In this document: one piece after another, positions 1 to 6,064 of the stretch
Layout of the letters: every line of letters begins with the position of its first letter
How positions within the stretch are numbered: the stretch's first letter is position 1
Source: Flavobacteriales bacterium
GTDB lineage: Bacteria; Bacteroidota; Bacteroidia; Flavobacteriales_D; Crocinitomicaceae
DNA: 6,894 nt
Assembly: GCA_947462695.1 (NCBI GenBank)
Contig: CANHQC010000110.1
Span: forward strand, 1 to 6,894
Direction: 5' to 3'
Notes under the pieces: model-generated
Told to the model about the DNA's origin: nothing
What the model saw: the letters and a program-made list of their open reading frames with translations, nothing else
Databases searched by the model: none
Made by a program: the position numbers and the translations under genes

Positions 1-405
1 GAAACCTATCGTTCACCTGAACTGTTAAGTGATCGCGATCGAAACTTGACAACAGCTATTTATTTTATCCTTACCAGTGATAATGTTTCCAAATTTCACC
101 GCATTGTAAGTGATGAACTTTGGTTTTTTCACGCTGGAAGTCCTATTACGATTCACCTACTCGACAAGGAATACGGTCACCGAGAAATCGCCTTAGGCAA
201 TGAATTTAATAAAGGTCAAGTACCACAGTTTTGTGTTCCTGGTGGGACAATCTTTGGATCAAGTGTTGACGTTTCTAGTGGTTATGCACTTGTTTCTTGC
301 GTCGTGGCACCAGGCTTTGATTTTGCGGACTTCGAACTTTTTGATCGGGAAACATTATTAAAAGAATTTCCTTTATATCACTCCATTATCGAGCGATTGA
401 CTTAA
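1..405 (+). CDS. Cupin_5 (DUF985) family protein, 5'-truncated by window edge
   Basis: The reading frame is already open at base 1 and begins with ETYRSPELLSDRDRN, which runs without a break into TTAIYFILTSDN. The start codon therefore lies outside the window, and the TTG at 46 is not a real start. About 134 residues are visible. DUF985 proteins usually begin with a short helical segment and a 'HPEGGYFRETYRS'-type motif, so roughly 25-30 residues are missing. The first cupin-like motif is FHRI..DELWFFHAG, with H33, E39 and H44 of the visible protein as possible metal ligands. The second half has GGTIFGSSVD and the family-typical ending APGFDFADFELFDRETLLKEFP. The fold is a small cytoplasmic beta-barrel. 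The biochemical role of the family is poorly defined and no substrate can be assigned. The 3' end overlaps the convergent beta-propeller gene by 20 bp. Confidence 0.9.
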   Translation, partial: ETYRSPELLSDRDRNLTTAIYFILTSDNVSKFHRIVSDELWFFHAGSPITIHLLDKEYGHREIALGNEFNKGQVPQFCVPGGTIFGSSVDVSSGYALVSCVVAPGFDFADFELFDRETLLKEFPLYHSIIERLT

Positions 406-1687
406 GCAATTCGTTTTGTTCAATCAAGGTGACAAACAATGTTATTTTTCCATCATCCATTCGAGGCCATATCGGACGAATCACACCATTTACTGCAGCG
501 ATATTTAGGTAATCTCCGAAGAAAACGTCTTCTCGTGGTTTAAACGGTTTATCTGAAATTCGCACATCGGAAAAAGATTGTCCACCGTCGGTTGAAACAG
601 AAAGAAACACATCCGTTGTTTCATCCGCATGATTTCTTCTGTCGTAATAAACGAAGTAAAGGTATCCAGTGGATTGATCGACGGCCATCCAAGTAAAGAA
701 CTGATGATGTTTGGAAATATCTTGATTAACACGTGTGGGATCAGACCATGATTTACCACCATCTTTTGATGCAGAAACCCAAACGTCAGTATCTGTCGTT
801 CCGTTTCGTTGATCGCACCAATTCAAGTAAAGTGTACCGCGGTTTGGACCGTTGCTGTTGTCGCAAGTTAGGATTGGCAACCCGTTTGCGCGATTCATCC
901 CCGGAATATCAAATACCCAGCCACCCGGATGCGGCATAATGAGCTGCTCTTTTGGCAACCAACTATTTCCACCATCAAACGAACATTGAAAAACCAATCC
1001 TCTTGGGCCTGTCCATGTCACGTAAATTTCACCATTTGGGCCGACAACTGGAACAGCGCCTTCCACTGTGTTATCACCATCCTCACAATCCCCTCCGTAA
1101 AAAGAAATACGTGTAGGTTCAGACCAATTTTTTCCTTGATTCGTAGACTTTGAAAACAAAATAACCGAAGAATCAGTAGCTAATTTTGAATCGTACTTAT
1201 CAAACTGCGTCCAAGTTAAATACAAGGTATTGTTTTTAGGATCGACTGCAGCCCAATGCTTATCCTGCGCCTTAGTTCCGTTAGGCTTCGGAAAAGTACC
1301 TTCGTCAAACGGCTTATCTACTGCGGGGGCTGACTGACAAATGATTCGATCAATCCACGTTGCTTTCTTGTAATTGGATAAATGGAAATAATACACACGA
1401 CCTTTGTAATCGAAAAGCATCACCGGATCGCCCCAAACACCATACGGACTTTTAAGCACCTTGGACTTCCAATTTTTACCGCCATCTGTGGAGTAATAAT
1501 AATCGTTCAAAATGGCCCCGGCAGCCATAACCTTTGGATTGATTGGGTTAATCGCTATAGCTGGTTCACATTGTCCATAAAACTTGGACGCTATGCTTGG
1601 CGGAGGCAATTGAACGCAGGTAAATGGCGTTTGTGCGAATAAATTCGACACAGCAATCACCAAGGTTATAAACGACAAGCTTCTCAT
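386..1687 (-). CDS. Secreted Asp-box (BNR) beta-propeller protein, sialidase-like
   Basis: This is a 433-residue exported protein. I chose the ATG at 1687, not the alternative seven codons upstream, for two reasons. It gives a clean signal peptide (MR, hydrophobic SFITLVIAV, cleavage near LFAQ), and it forms an ATGA overlap with the stop of the upstream M61 gene. Five Asp-box motifs (S-x-D-x-G-x-x-W type) are visible: STDGGKNW (66-73), STNQGKNW (181-188, divergent), SFDGGNSW (236-243), SKDGGKSW (307-314) and STDGGQSF (365-372). Two consecutive blades share a D-[QR]-R-N...TDV[WF] segment at about 290 and 347. Asp-boxes occur in sialidases and in many non-sialidase propellers. I see no FRIP motif and cannot place the arginine triad, so the enzyme class is open. 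No lipobox and no recognisable type IX C-terminal domain are visible, suggesting a periplasmic or simply secreted protein. Confidence 0.85.
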   Translation of the reverse strand: MRSLSFITLVIAVSNLFAQTPFTCVQLPPPSIASKFYGQCEPAIAINPINPKVMAAGAILNDYYYSTDGGKNWKSKVLKSPYGVWGDPVMLFDYKGRVYYFHLSNYKKATWIDRIICQSAPAVDKPFDEGTFPKPNGTKAQDKHWAAVDPKNNTLYLTWTQFDKYDSKLATDSSVILFSKSTNQGKNWSEPTRISFYGGDCEDGDNTVEGAVPVVGPNGEIYVTWTGPRGLVFQCSFDGGNSWLPKEQLIMPHPGGWVFDIPGMNRANGLPILTCDNSNGPNRGTLYLNWCDQRNGTTDTDVWVSASKDGGKSWSDPTRVNQDISKHHQFFTWMAVDQSTGYLYFVYYDRRNHADETTDVFLSVSTDGGQSFSDVRISDKPFKPREDVFFGDYLNIAAVNGVIRPIWPRMDDGKITLFVTLIEQNELLKSIAR

Positions 1688-3465
1688 TTGGATGTAGTTC
1701 TTAACCAATAATTGACCTTACTATTCGGTTCTTTTGGCAACGACAGTTGAAACTGCATTTTGGCGTAATTCGTCATCGTAAATGCCAACTCGAATAATTT
1801 TTCATCCCTTGAAACTAAAAGCTTAAACGATTGTCCGGCAGCAAGTCCATTCAACCATTGTTCAACAGCCGATTGATCTACTCGGTAGCCATTATAGCCA
1901 ATTATTTCATCGTTTGGACTTAATCCTCCATCTTCTGCTGCAGATCCTGCACGTATTCCTTTAACGATTACTTTTCCGCCCTCCTGTCGTAACGTCGCAC
2001 CAAAACTTGGTCGTTCATTTTTTGAGGTAGACACACCTAATCCGAGCGTCATGAACGCCTGAGCTACTGGTGCAACTTCTGTCCCATCAACGTATTGTTC
2101 AAAGAAGGGATTCATTGATTTGCCCATGAAATTGGACAGTTCCTGTTTGAATTCTTCCGTTGTAAATCCGCGATTCAACTGCTTGTAGTATTTTGTATAA
2201 AGTACGCGAAGGAAATCATCCAGGGACTTCTTTCCATCGTATTTAGAAATTATATCAGCGTCTAAAATGGCCCCTAACATAGCTCCTCGTGAATAATAAG
2301 TCATGGTTGTATTTGAACTGTTTTCATTTGGCCGGTAGGCTTTAATCCAAGCATCAAAACTCGCGTGCGCAACAGGTTGTACCCGCGAACCAACAGAACC
2401 TTCCACGTAATTGATGGTGCTTTGAAGTTTGTCGAGGTACTCTTTTTCGGAGTAAATTCCAGCTCTTCTCAACAGCAATTCGTCGTAGTACGACGTAAAT
2501 CCTTCCATCACCCATAGCAATGACGTGTAATTTTCTTTGTCGTAATCGAAAGGACCCAATTCAATTGGGCGAATGCGTTTTACGTTCCACAAATGAAAGT
2601 ATTCGTGCGCAACCAGCGACAAAAACCCAAGGTAACCTGAACCAGTGTAATCCCAGCGACTCAAGCTTAGCACACACGAATTGGAATGCTCCAACCCACC
2701 GCCACCATCAACCACGTTATGAATAACGAAGGTGTAACGGTCATTTGGATTTTCGCCAATAACGGATGCCGTAGTTTCGACGATCTTTGCCATATCCGTC
2801 TTCAACTGATCGACAGAATGATTGCCTTCGCCATAAATAGCAACTGTATGCGGAATGCCGAGCGCGTTAAATGTAAATACCTCATGATTGCCAATTTCAA
2901 TAGGACAATCGACTAACTCATCGTATGTTTCGTATTGGAAATTGAACTGGCCGTCAGCAGCAACGGACTCGCCTGCTTCGCGCAAGGAAGTGGTTACTTT
3001 TTTAAAACTGGCATGTGGTATGACGTTCAGTTTTCCGGGTTTGTTAATCAAGCCATCCACGAACATAAATACTCCCGAACCACTTACAAATCCGTGAGAT
3101 GCATCAAGAAAACTGGTGCGAACGGATAATTCGAACGCGTACACTTCATAATCCACAATGATTCGCTTTGCCTTTCCTCGTTTGATTTTCCATGCATTTT
3201 TCGAAAGTTTAACAATTGGGAGTTTAGCCCCGTTTTCATCTGTCGCACTGACTTGATTGACATGTTTAGCGAACTCTCGAACCAGATACGAACCTGGAGC
3301 CCAAACCGGCATTTTTATAATCGGTTCAGCCATTTTCATATCTATCAATTCCATGGTAACCTGGAAATAGTGATTATGTGGCTTGTCCATGCGCAAGGAA
3401 TAATTTACTTGCTGAGCTGTTGCTGTGATAGTAAGAAATAAAAAACTTAAAAGTAGACTTCGCAT
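1684..3465 (-). CDS. M61-family zinc aminopeptidase with PDZ domain
   Basis: This 593-residue protein is an exported metallopeptidase of the M61 (glycyl aminopeptidase-like) family. From the ATG at 3465 it has a signal peptide, MRSLLLSFLFLTITATA, with an A-T-A cleavage motif before QQ. The frame extends 17 codons further upstream, but that would bury the signal. An N-terminal beta domain (about 18-170) precedes the catalytic domain. That domain shows GGGGLEH (254-260), the zinc site HEYFHLWNVKR (H287, E288 as general base, H291) and WVMEGFTSYY with E321 as the expected third ligand. A further conserved-looking segment is YYSRGAMLGAILDADI (390-405). A PDZ-like domain spans about 490-553 (AGSAAEDGGLSPNDEIIGYNG). 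All expected active-site residues are present. M61 enzymes remove N-terminal residues, often Gly or Ala, from peptides; the substrate here is unknown. It is the first gene of an operon with the Asp-box protein. Confidence 0.93.
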   Translation of the reverse strand: MRSLLLSFLFLTITATAQQVNYSLRMDKPHNHYFQVTMELIDMKMAEPIIKMPVWAPGSYLVREFAKHVNQVSATDENGAKLPIVKLSKNAWKIKRGKAKRIIVDYEVYAFELSVRTSFLDASHGFVSGSGVFMFVDGLINKPGKLNVIPHASFKKVTTSLREAGESVAADGQFNFQYETYDELVDCPIEIGNHEVFTFNALGIPHTVAIYGEGNHSVDQLKTDMAKIVETTASVIGENPNDRYTFVIHNVVDGGGGLEHSNSCVLSLSRWDYTGSGYLGFLSLVAHEYFHLWNVKRIRPIELGPFDYDKENYTSLLWVMEGFTSYYDELLLRRAGIYSEKEYLDKLQSTINYVEGSVGSRVQPVAHASFDAWIKAYRPNENSSNTTMTYYSRGAMLGAILDADIISKYDGKKSLDDFLRVLYTKYYKQLNRGFTTEEFKQELSNFMGKSMNPFFEQYVDGTEVAPVAQAFMTLGLGVSTSKNERPSFGATLRQEGGKVIVKGIRAGSAAEDGGLSPNDEIIGYNGYRVDQSAVEQWLNGLAAGQSFKLLVSRDEKLFELAFTMTNYAKMQFQLSLPKEPNSKVNYWLRTTSK

Positions 3466-3480
3466 CGCTTCATTTTTTTC

Positions 3481-3488
3481 CAAAGATA
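3481..3488 (-). promoter_or_regulatory. Promoter -7 element for M61 operon
   Basis: On the minus strand the sequence reads TATCTTTG, an exact match to the Bacteroidota -7 consensus TAnnTTTG. It ends 16 bases before the chosen ATG at 3465, so the transcript leader would be only about 10 nt. The nearest upstream TTTG lies 25 nt away, beyond the usual 17-23, so the -33 half is weak. That TTTG sits inside one copy of a direct repeat. Confidence 0.5.
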
Positions 3489-3508
3489 CCAATTGATCGG
3501 AAGAACAC

Positions 3509-3534
3509 ATTCGCAAAACTAAATTCGCAAAACT
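3509..3534. repeat. Two-copy 12-bp direct repeat upstream of M61 promoter
   Basis: ATTCGCAAAACT occurs perfectly at 3509-3520 and again at 3523-3534, a 14-bp period with an AA spacer. It lies just upstream of the -7 element of the M61 operon, where an activator or repressor could bind. The function is inferred only from its position; it could also be a chance slippage product. Confidence 0.55.
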
Positions 3535-3595
3535 TTCGATGAAGATTCACGACATAAGCACTACATGAAACACATACTCTTTGAAAAAGATGCAC

Positions 3596-4159
3596 TCACA
3601 ATAAAGAATGGAGGTAATTAGAGGTGTTCTTCAACCCCTGTTTTCTGAGTATATTCAGCACACGGAATTCATCCATAGCTGGATTCGTTCGATTAAGAAC
3701 CAATTGTCTAAATGCGAATATGGCTTCTGATGGATTAATATCTACTAAATCGGTTAAAAAATCATCTGCACTAATGGCTTTTAATCCGAATTTGGCAAGG
3801 TAGTGGTCTGGAAAATCTTTTAAATTGTTGGTGACGATAAGATTAGCATTCGTTTTTATTGCCGCTGCTAAAACATGCCGATCATTGGGATCTGGTAATT
3901 TTAAATGATCTATGAGTTCTTCATAATTGTTCACTAATGCATCCGGAAAAGCATCATTTGCGCGCTGTATCCGATTTGAAATTTCCATTTCTGCGATTCC
4001 CTTTCGGCGCATAACAGACTCCCATTCACGAAACACGTCCTTACTCCATTTAATGGTAAAGAGGTCGTAAAAAGCAAACCAAAATAATAAATCGCGAATT
4101 TCAATAGGATAAATAACATTGGTATCGATTACACACGTGAACCGAACACTATGAATCAT
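3596..4159 (-). CDS. PIN-domain toxin (VapC-like ribonuclease)
   Basis: This 187-residue protein has the hallmarks of a PIN-domain nuclease. CVIDTNVIYP carries the first acidic residue D12. E45 in FREWESV fits the second. LPDPNDRHVLAAAI carries D93, and LIVTNNLKDFPDHYL carries N111 and D115. The 'DPNDRHVLAAAI...IVTNNLKDFP' layout is typical of a PIN subfamily found beside excisionase-like HTH genes. That subfamily is longer than classical VapC (about 130 residues), because of a C-terminal helical extension seen here from about 131 to 187. PIN toxins cleave RNA with Mg2+ or Mn2+; the target here cannot be read from sequence. The ATG at 4159 lies inside the antitoxin gene, an 11-bp overlap that suggests coupled translation. 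Composition looks AT-rich: 21 G+C of 60 in 3781-3840, against 26 of 60 in 2701-2760 of the M61 gene. This fits, but does not prove, acquisition by transfer. Confidence 0.88.
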   Translation of the reverse strand: MIHSVRFTCVIDTNVIYPIEIRDLLFWFAFYDLFTIKWSKDVFREWESVMRRKGIAEMEISNRIQRANDAFPDALVNNYEELIDHLKLPDPNDRHVLAAAIKTNANLIVTNNLKDFPDHYLAKFGLKAISADDFLTDLVDINPSEAIFAFRQLVLNRTNPAMDEFRVLNILRKQGLKNTSNYLHSLL

Positions 4160-4601
4160 ACAATCCAGAATCTTCGTCTGATTTCATGAGTTGGCGAATC
4201 GCCTCTTGTTGTCTTTGTTTCATTTCCAATTTATAGCTCATTATATCTTCATACTTTACGCGTCTGTGCCTGCCAACTTTCATGAAAGGAATATCACCTT
4301 GCTCTAATAACTTGACCAAATGTGGCCGTGAGCAGCCTAAAAATTCAGCAGCAGCTTGAGTTGTCATTTCAGTCGCAACCGGAACTATGGAAATCGGATT
4401 CCCTTTGCTCATTGCGTCAAGAATTTGTGCAAACAACTTCAGTGCTTCTAGAGGAATTTTTATTTTTTCATTGGTTTCCTCAATTTCGATTTCCGGAGCC
4501 TCAGTTTTTAATTCTTTCAGGACCTCTGCAAGTGCATTGTAAGACACTAGTGCCGTTTTTTGCTCCTCTTTTGATGGTCGTTTTGCTTCTGATGTATTCA
4601 T
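4149..4601 (-). CDS. Excisionase-like HTH antitoxin of the PIN module
   Basis: This 150-residue protein is the likely antitoxin and DNA-binding repressor. The C-terminal half is an excisionase/MerR-like helix-turn-helix at about 77-123: TEMTTQAAAEFLGCSRPHLVKLLEQGDIPF, followed by the wing KVGRHRRVKYEDIMSYK. Before it lies IPLEALKLFAQILDAMSKGNPISIVPV, a segment usual in this antitoxin family and perhaps involved in oligomerisation. The N-terminus is charged and probably flexible. After the HTH, a Q/E-rich helix (KLEMKQRQQEAIRQLMK) and an acidic tail (SDEDSGLYDS) could contact the toxin. I chose the ATG at 4601, because the alternative upstream TTG at 4625 falls inside the -7 promoter box. It is the first gene of a two-gene operon, in the classical antitoxin-first order. 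Autorepression through the 9-bp repeats just upstream is a likely inference. Confidence 0.87.
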   Translation of the reverse strand: MNTSEAKRPSKEEQKTALVSYNALAEVLKELKTEAPEIEIEETNEKIKIPLEALKLFAQILDAMSKGNPISIVPVATEMTTQAAAEFLGCSRPHLVKLLEQGDIPFMKVGRHRRVKYEDIMSYKLEMKQRQQEAIRQLMKSDEDSGLYDS

Positions 4602-4622
4602 GATCAATTCATTTCGTTCACA

Positions 4623-4630
4623 CAAATATA
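4623..4630 (-). promoter_or_regulatory. Promoter -7 element of the toxin-antitoxin operon
   Basis: The minus strand reads TATATTTG, an exact TAnnTTTG match ending 21 bases before the antitoxin ATG at 4601. A TTTC at 4652-4655, 21 nt upstream, could serve as an imperfect -33 element. Both parts lie at or inside the 9-bp repeat array, so a bound repressor would cover the promoter. Confidence 0.55.
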
Positions 4631-4674
4631 TTCAAATTATTCGAAATATACGAAACAAACGAAAAATACGAAAC
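4630..4674. repeat. Five-copy 9-bp tandem repeat, candidate antitoxin operator
   Basis: Five contiguous 9-bp units start at 4630, 4639, 4648, 4657 and 4666. The consensus is about AT[AT]CGAAAN. The third and fifth units are identical (ATACGAAAC). The first unit is the most divergent, with CAAA in place of CGAAA. A 12-mer, ATACGAAACAAA, recurs exactly at 4648-4659 and 4666-4677. The array covers the region from the -7 box to beyond the -33 position of the antitoxin promoter. A period near one helical turn and this placement are typical of an operator that binds several copies of an HTH repressor; that role is inferred. Confidence 0.65.
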
Positions 4675-4737
4675 AAAAGGAGCCTTGTTTAAACATTATA
4701 ATAAGGTCAACTCACAAATCATTATAGAAAATTAAAT

Positions 4738-4784
4738 CGAATGTGTTTATTGGCCGCACACTTCGTTCTTTTTTCAACGAACGA
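4738..4784. other. Intergenic stretch with two weak hairpins, function unclear
   Basis: The gap between the antitoxin promoter repeats and the end of the transglutaminase-like gene holds no gene. An imperfect hairpin pairs CGAATGTG (4738-4745) with CACA plus TTCG (4757-4765, one bulged C). A 6-bp inverted repeat pairs TCGTTC (4763-4768) with GAACGA (4779-4784). Neither is followed by a T-run in the direction of the upstream transglutaminase-like transcript, so neither is a convincing terminator for it. Confidence 0.25.
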
Positions 4785-4810
4785 CAGTAATCGCAAAGGA
4801 TAAAAACAGA

Positions 4811-5452
4811 TTATAAATGATAAAACGAAAATTTTCGGGAGGCAAATTGCCCTTCGAATAGGTGGGGATAGTATTTTTTCATTTCGGCATTCATGAGATC
4901 GATGGGAACGTCATCAAATTCACCATAAAAATGAAGGTATTCCATGAATCGTTTACCGTGTTCAAATTCTTGAAAAAGGGAATCATGTTCACCGTCCCAA
5001 TTAAGGGGCTCAACACCTGACATCATACACACACGGTCATCAAAAGCAGGTGTACATTTGACCCAACGGTTGTTTAAATACAATTCGACATAGCCATGAA
5101 AAACAATTTCATCCCGTTTTAAATAACCAAGTAAACGCTCTACCCCAATGTGATTGGTCACAACGGCGTAACCAAGACGAGATGGAATGTTAAACTTCCG
5201 TGCTAAAGCAGCCAATAAAGTAGCCTTTTCGACACACCATGCACGTGATTTGGTTAAGACATGTGAAGCTTTTAGGCCATCATGACGCAAATCCAGGTGG
5301 TAAGGATCGTATAAAAATCCATTTCTTACAAGTTCATAAAGCTCAACAGCCAGATTCGTTGGTGGCAAAGATGCGTCAACACCCTTAACGAACTCGTTCA
5401 TCGTGGGATGATTGAAATCTAAAAAGAATGTTTCCTTTAAGTAATTTTGCAT
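4811..5452 (-). CDS. Transglutaminase-like domain protein
   Basis: This 213-residue protein belongs to the transglutaminase-like / papain-like superfamily. The nucleophile motif is SRAWCVEKATLLAALARKFNIPSRLGYAVV, with C73 at the start of a helix, as usual. The second motif is VFHGYVELYLNNRWVKCTPAFD, with H119 as the catalytic His. In typical members an Asp ('DPT') sits about 15 residues after that His; here the position reads TPA, and the nearest Asp is D138. The C-terminal segment (EHDSLFQEFEHGKRFMEYLHFYGEFDDVP) resembles that of bacterial transglutaminase-family proteins of similar length. No signal peptide or membrane segment is visible, so the protein is probably cytoplasmic. Members may be peptidases or amidases; the substrate is unknown. 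I prefer the ATG at 5452 to the TTG at 5491, which lies in the promoter region. The gene is divergent from the membrane-protein gene. Confidence 0.82.
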   Translation of the reverse strand: MQNYLKETFFLDFNHPTMNEFVKGVDASLPPTNLAVELYELVRNGFLYDPYHLDLRHDGLKASHVLTKSRAWCVEKATLLAALARKFNIPSRLGYAVVTNHIGVERLLGYLKRDEIVFHGYVELYLNNRWVKCTPAFDDRVCMMSGVEPLNWDGEHDSLFQEFEHGKRFMEYLHFYGEFDDVPIDLMNAEMKKYYPHLFEGQFASRKFSFYHL

Positions 5453-5474
5453 CGTGCGAGTCTTCGTATTTTTG
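5447..5474 (+). promoter_or_regulatory. Promoter for the membrane-protein gene
   Basis: TTG at 5447-5449, a 17-nt spacer, and TATTTTTG at 5467-5474 match the Bacteroidota TTG-N17..23-TAnnTTTG pattern. Transcription would begin near 5480, about 18 nt before the GTG start at 5498. The left arm of the 9-bp inverted repeat overlaps the -7 box. Confidence 0.5.
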
Positions 5475-5493
5475 ACTACAATGTTAGTCAAAA
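5470..5493. promoter_or_regulatory. Perfect 9-bp inverted repeat, operator candidate between divergent genes
   Basis: TTTTGACTA (5470-5478) and TAGTCAAAA (5485-5493) are exact reverse complements separated by six bases. The left arm overlaps the -7 box of the plus-strand promoter. The right arm and the spacer overlap the -7 box of the minus-strand promoter. One bound dimeric regulator could therefore control both genes. No regulator gene is adjacent in the window, so the ligand and protein are unknown. Confidence 0.6.
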
Positions 5494-5509
5494 GCGAGTG
5501 AACGACAAA
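5479..5509 (-). promoter_or_regulatory. Promoter for the transglutaminase-like gene
   Basis: On the minus strand TTTG (5506-5509), a 19-nt spacer and TAACATTG (5479-5486) fit the -33/-7 pattern, with one mismatch in the -7 box. Transcription would begin near 5472, about 20 nt before the ATG at 5452. It faces, and partly overlaps, the plus-strand promoter. Confidence 0.45.
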
Positions 5510-6064
5510 GCCTCAAAATCTGGTAATAAAAAAGGACAACTGTTTGTTGATTCTCCTCTGTTGGGAAAAGTGCAACCTGATGTTTTTACGCGGTTAATTT
5601 TTCAAGTTGCTATTATTGGCTACGTTTTACTATTTCTTTGGAGTTTAGTCAGTTGGTTTGCTTTTTCATTTGGATGGAAGGTCGAAGTTGATAAAGGCAC
5701 TCAAATTATCCAATTGATTGAATCACGCGCTTCATATTATGGATTGACACGAGCTGAATTTCAGCAACACGTTACGCAGTTTCATATTTTAAGTATGGTT
5801 TCATGGCTCACAGCGCTACTTTCAGCGATTTTGCTTTACAGGAAAAAACCAATCTTTCTTAGCTTTATGTTAATAGGTCACGGTTTATACGTTACGTCAC
5901 TTATGTATTTACTTGGATTTGATTTTTTTCTGCGTGATATCGGATGGTTTGAAAAGTTAACCGTCTTAGTCACTCATATCAGCGGTTGGATTTGCTGGGT
6001 TTTGCAGCGAAACGAACGACAGGGAAAATCTATCCTAGTAGATTACGAATCGATTGAAGAATAA
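5498..6064 (+). CDS. Small four-helix integral membrane protein, unknown function
   Basis: I do not recognise the family. From the GTG at 5498 the product is 188 residues. The frame extends left to a TTG at 5447, but that codon lies in the -33 box of the inferred promoter, and no ATG occurs before the membrane region. A basic, polar N-terminus (NDKASKSGNKKGQ) is followed by four hydrophobic segments, at about 32-57 (LIFQVAIIGYVLLFLWSLVS), 96-114, 118-141 and 153-170. Between the first and second lies a polar region of about 38 residues (VDKGTQIIQLIESRASYYGLTRAEFQQHV). By the positive-inside rule, the lysine-rich N-terminus and RNERQGK tail are probably cytoplasmic. The gene is divergent from the transglutaminase-like gene with a shared control region, and overlaps aroK tail to tail by 35 bp. 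Confidence 0.78.
   Translation: MNDKASKSGNKKGQLFVDSPLLGKVQPDVFTRLIFQVAIIGYVLLFLWSLVSWFAFSFGWKVEVDKGTQIIQLIESRASYYGLTRAEFQQHVTQFHILSMVSWLTALLSAILLYRKKPIFLSFMLIGHGLYVTSLMYLLGFDFFLRDIGWFEKLTVLVTHISGWICWVLQRNERQGKSILVDYESIEE

Noticed and set aside
31..40. Palindrome GATCGCGATC near the left edge
   Set aside because: It lies inside the coding frame of the cupin gene and is short enough to arise from the codons. No sign of function.
386..1687. Firm call as an exo-alpha-sialidase
   Set aside because: Asp-boxes alone do not define the activity. No FRIP motif or arginine triad could be identified by eye.
733..3441. Several plus-strand open frames of 60-86 codons opposite the propeller and M61 genes
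   Set aside because: They are antisense shadows of two well-supported genes and show no recognisable domains or start signals.
3565..3621. Tiny plus-strand frame, ATG to TAG, 18 codons (MKHILFEKDALTIKNGGN)
   Set aside because: It is very short, has no promoter or ribosome-binding signal, and overlaps the 3' end of the toxin gene on the other strand.
4630..4677. Short regularly spaced repeats resembling a CRISPR fragment
   Set aside because: The units are 9 bp and contiguous, without unique spacers, and they overlap a promoter. A regulatory repeat fits better.
4738..4784. Hairpins read as a terminator for the transglutaminase-like gene
   Set aside because: The stems are imperfect or only 6 bp, and no T-run follows in the minus-strand direction.
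5447..5497. Extended N-terminus of the membrane protein from a TTG at 5447
   Set aside because: The TTG coincides with the -33 element and lies upstream of the inferred transcription start. The GTG at 5498 is better placed.
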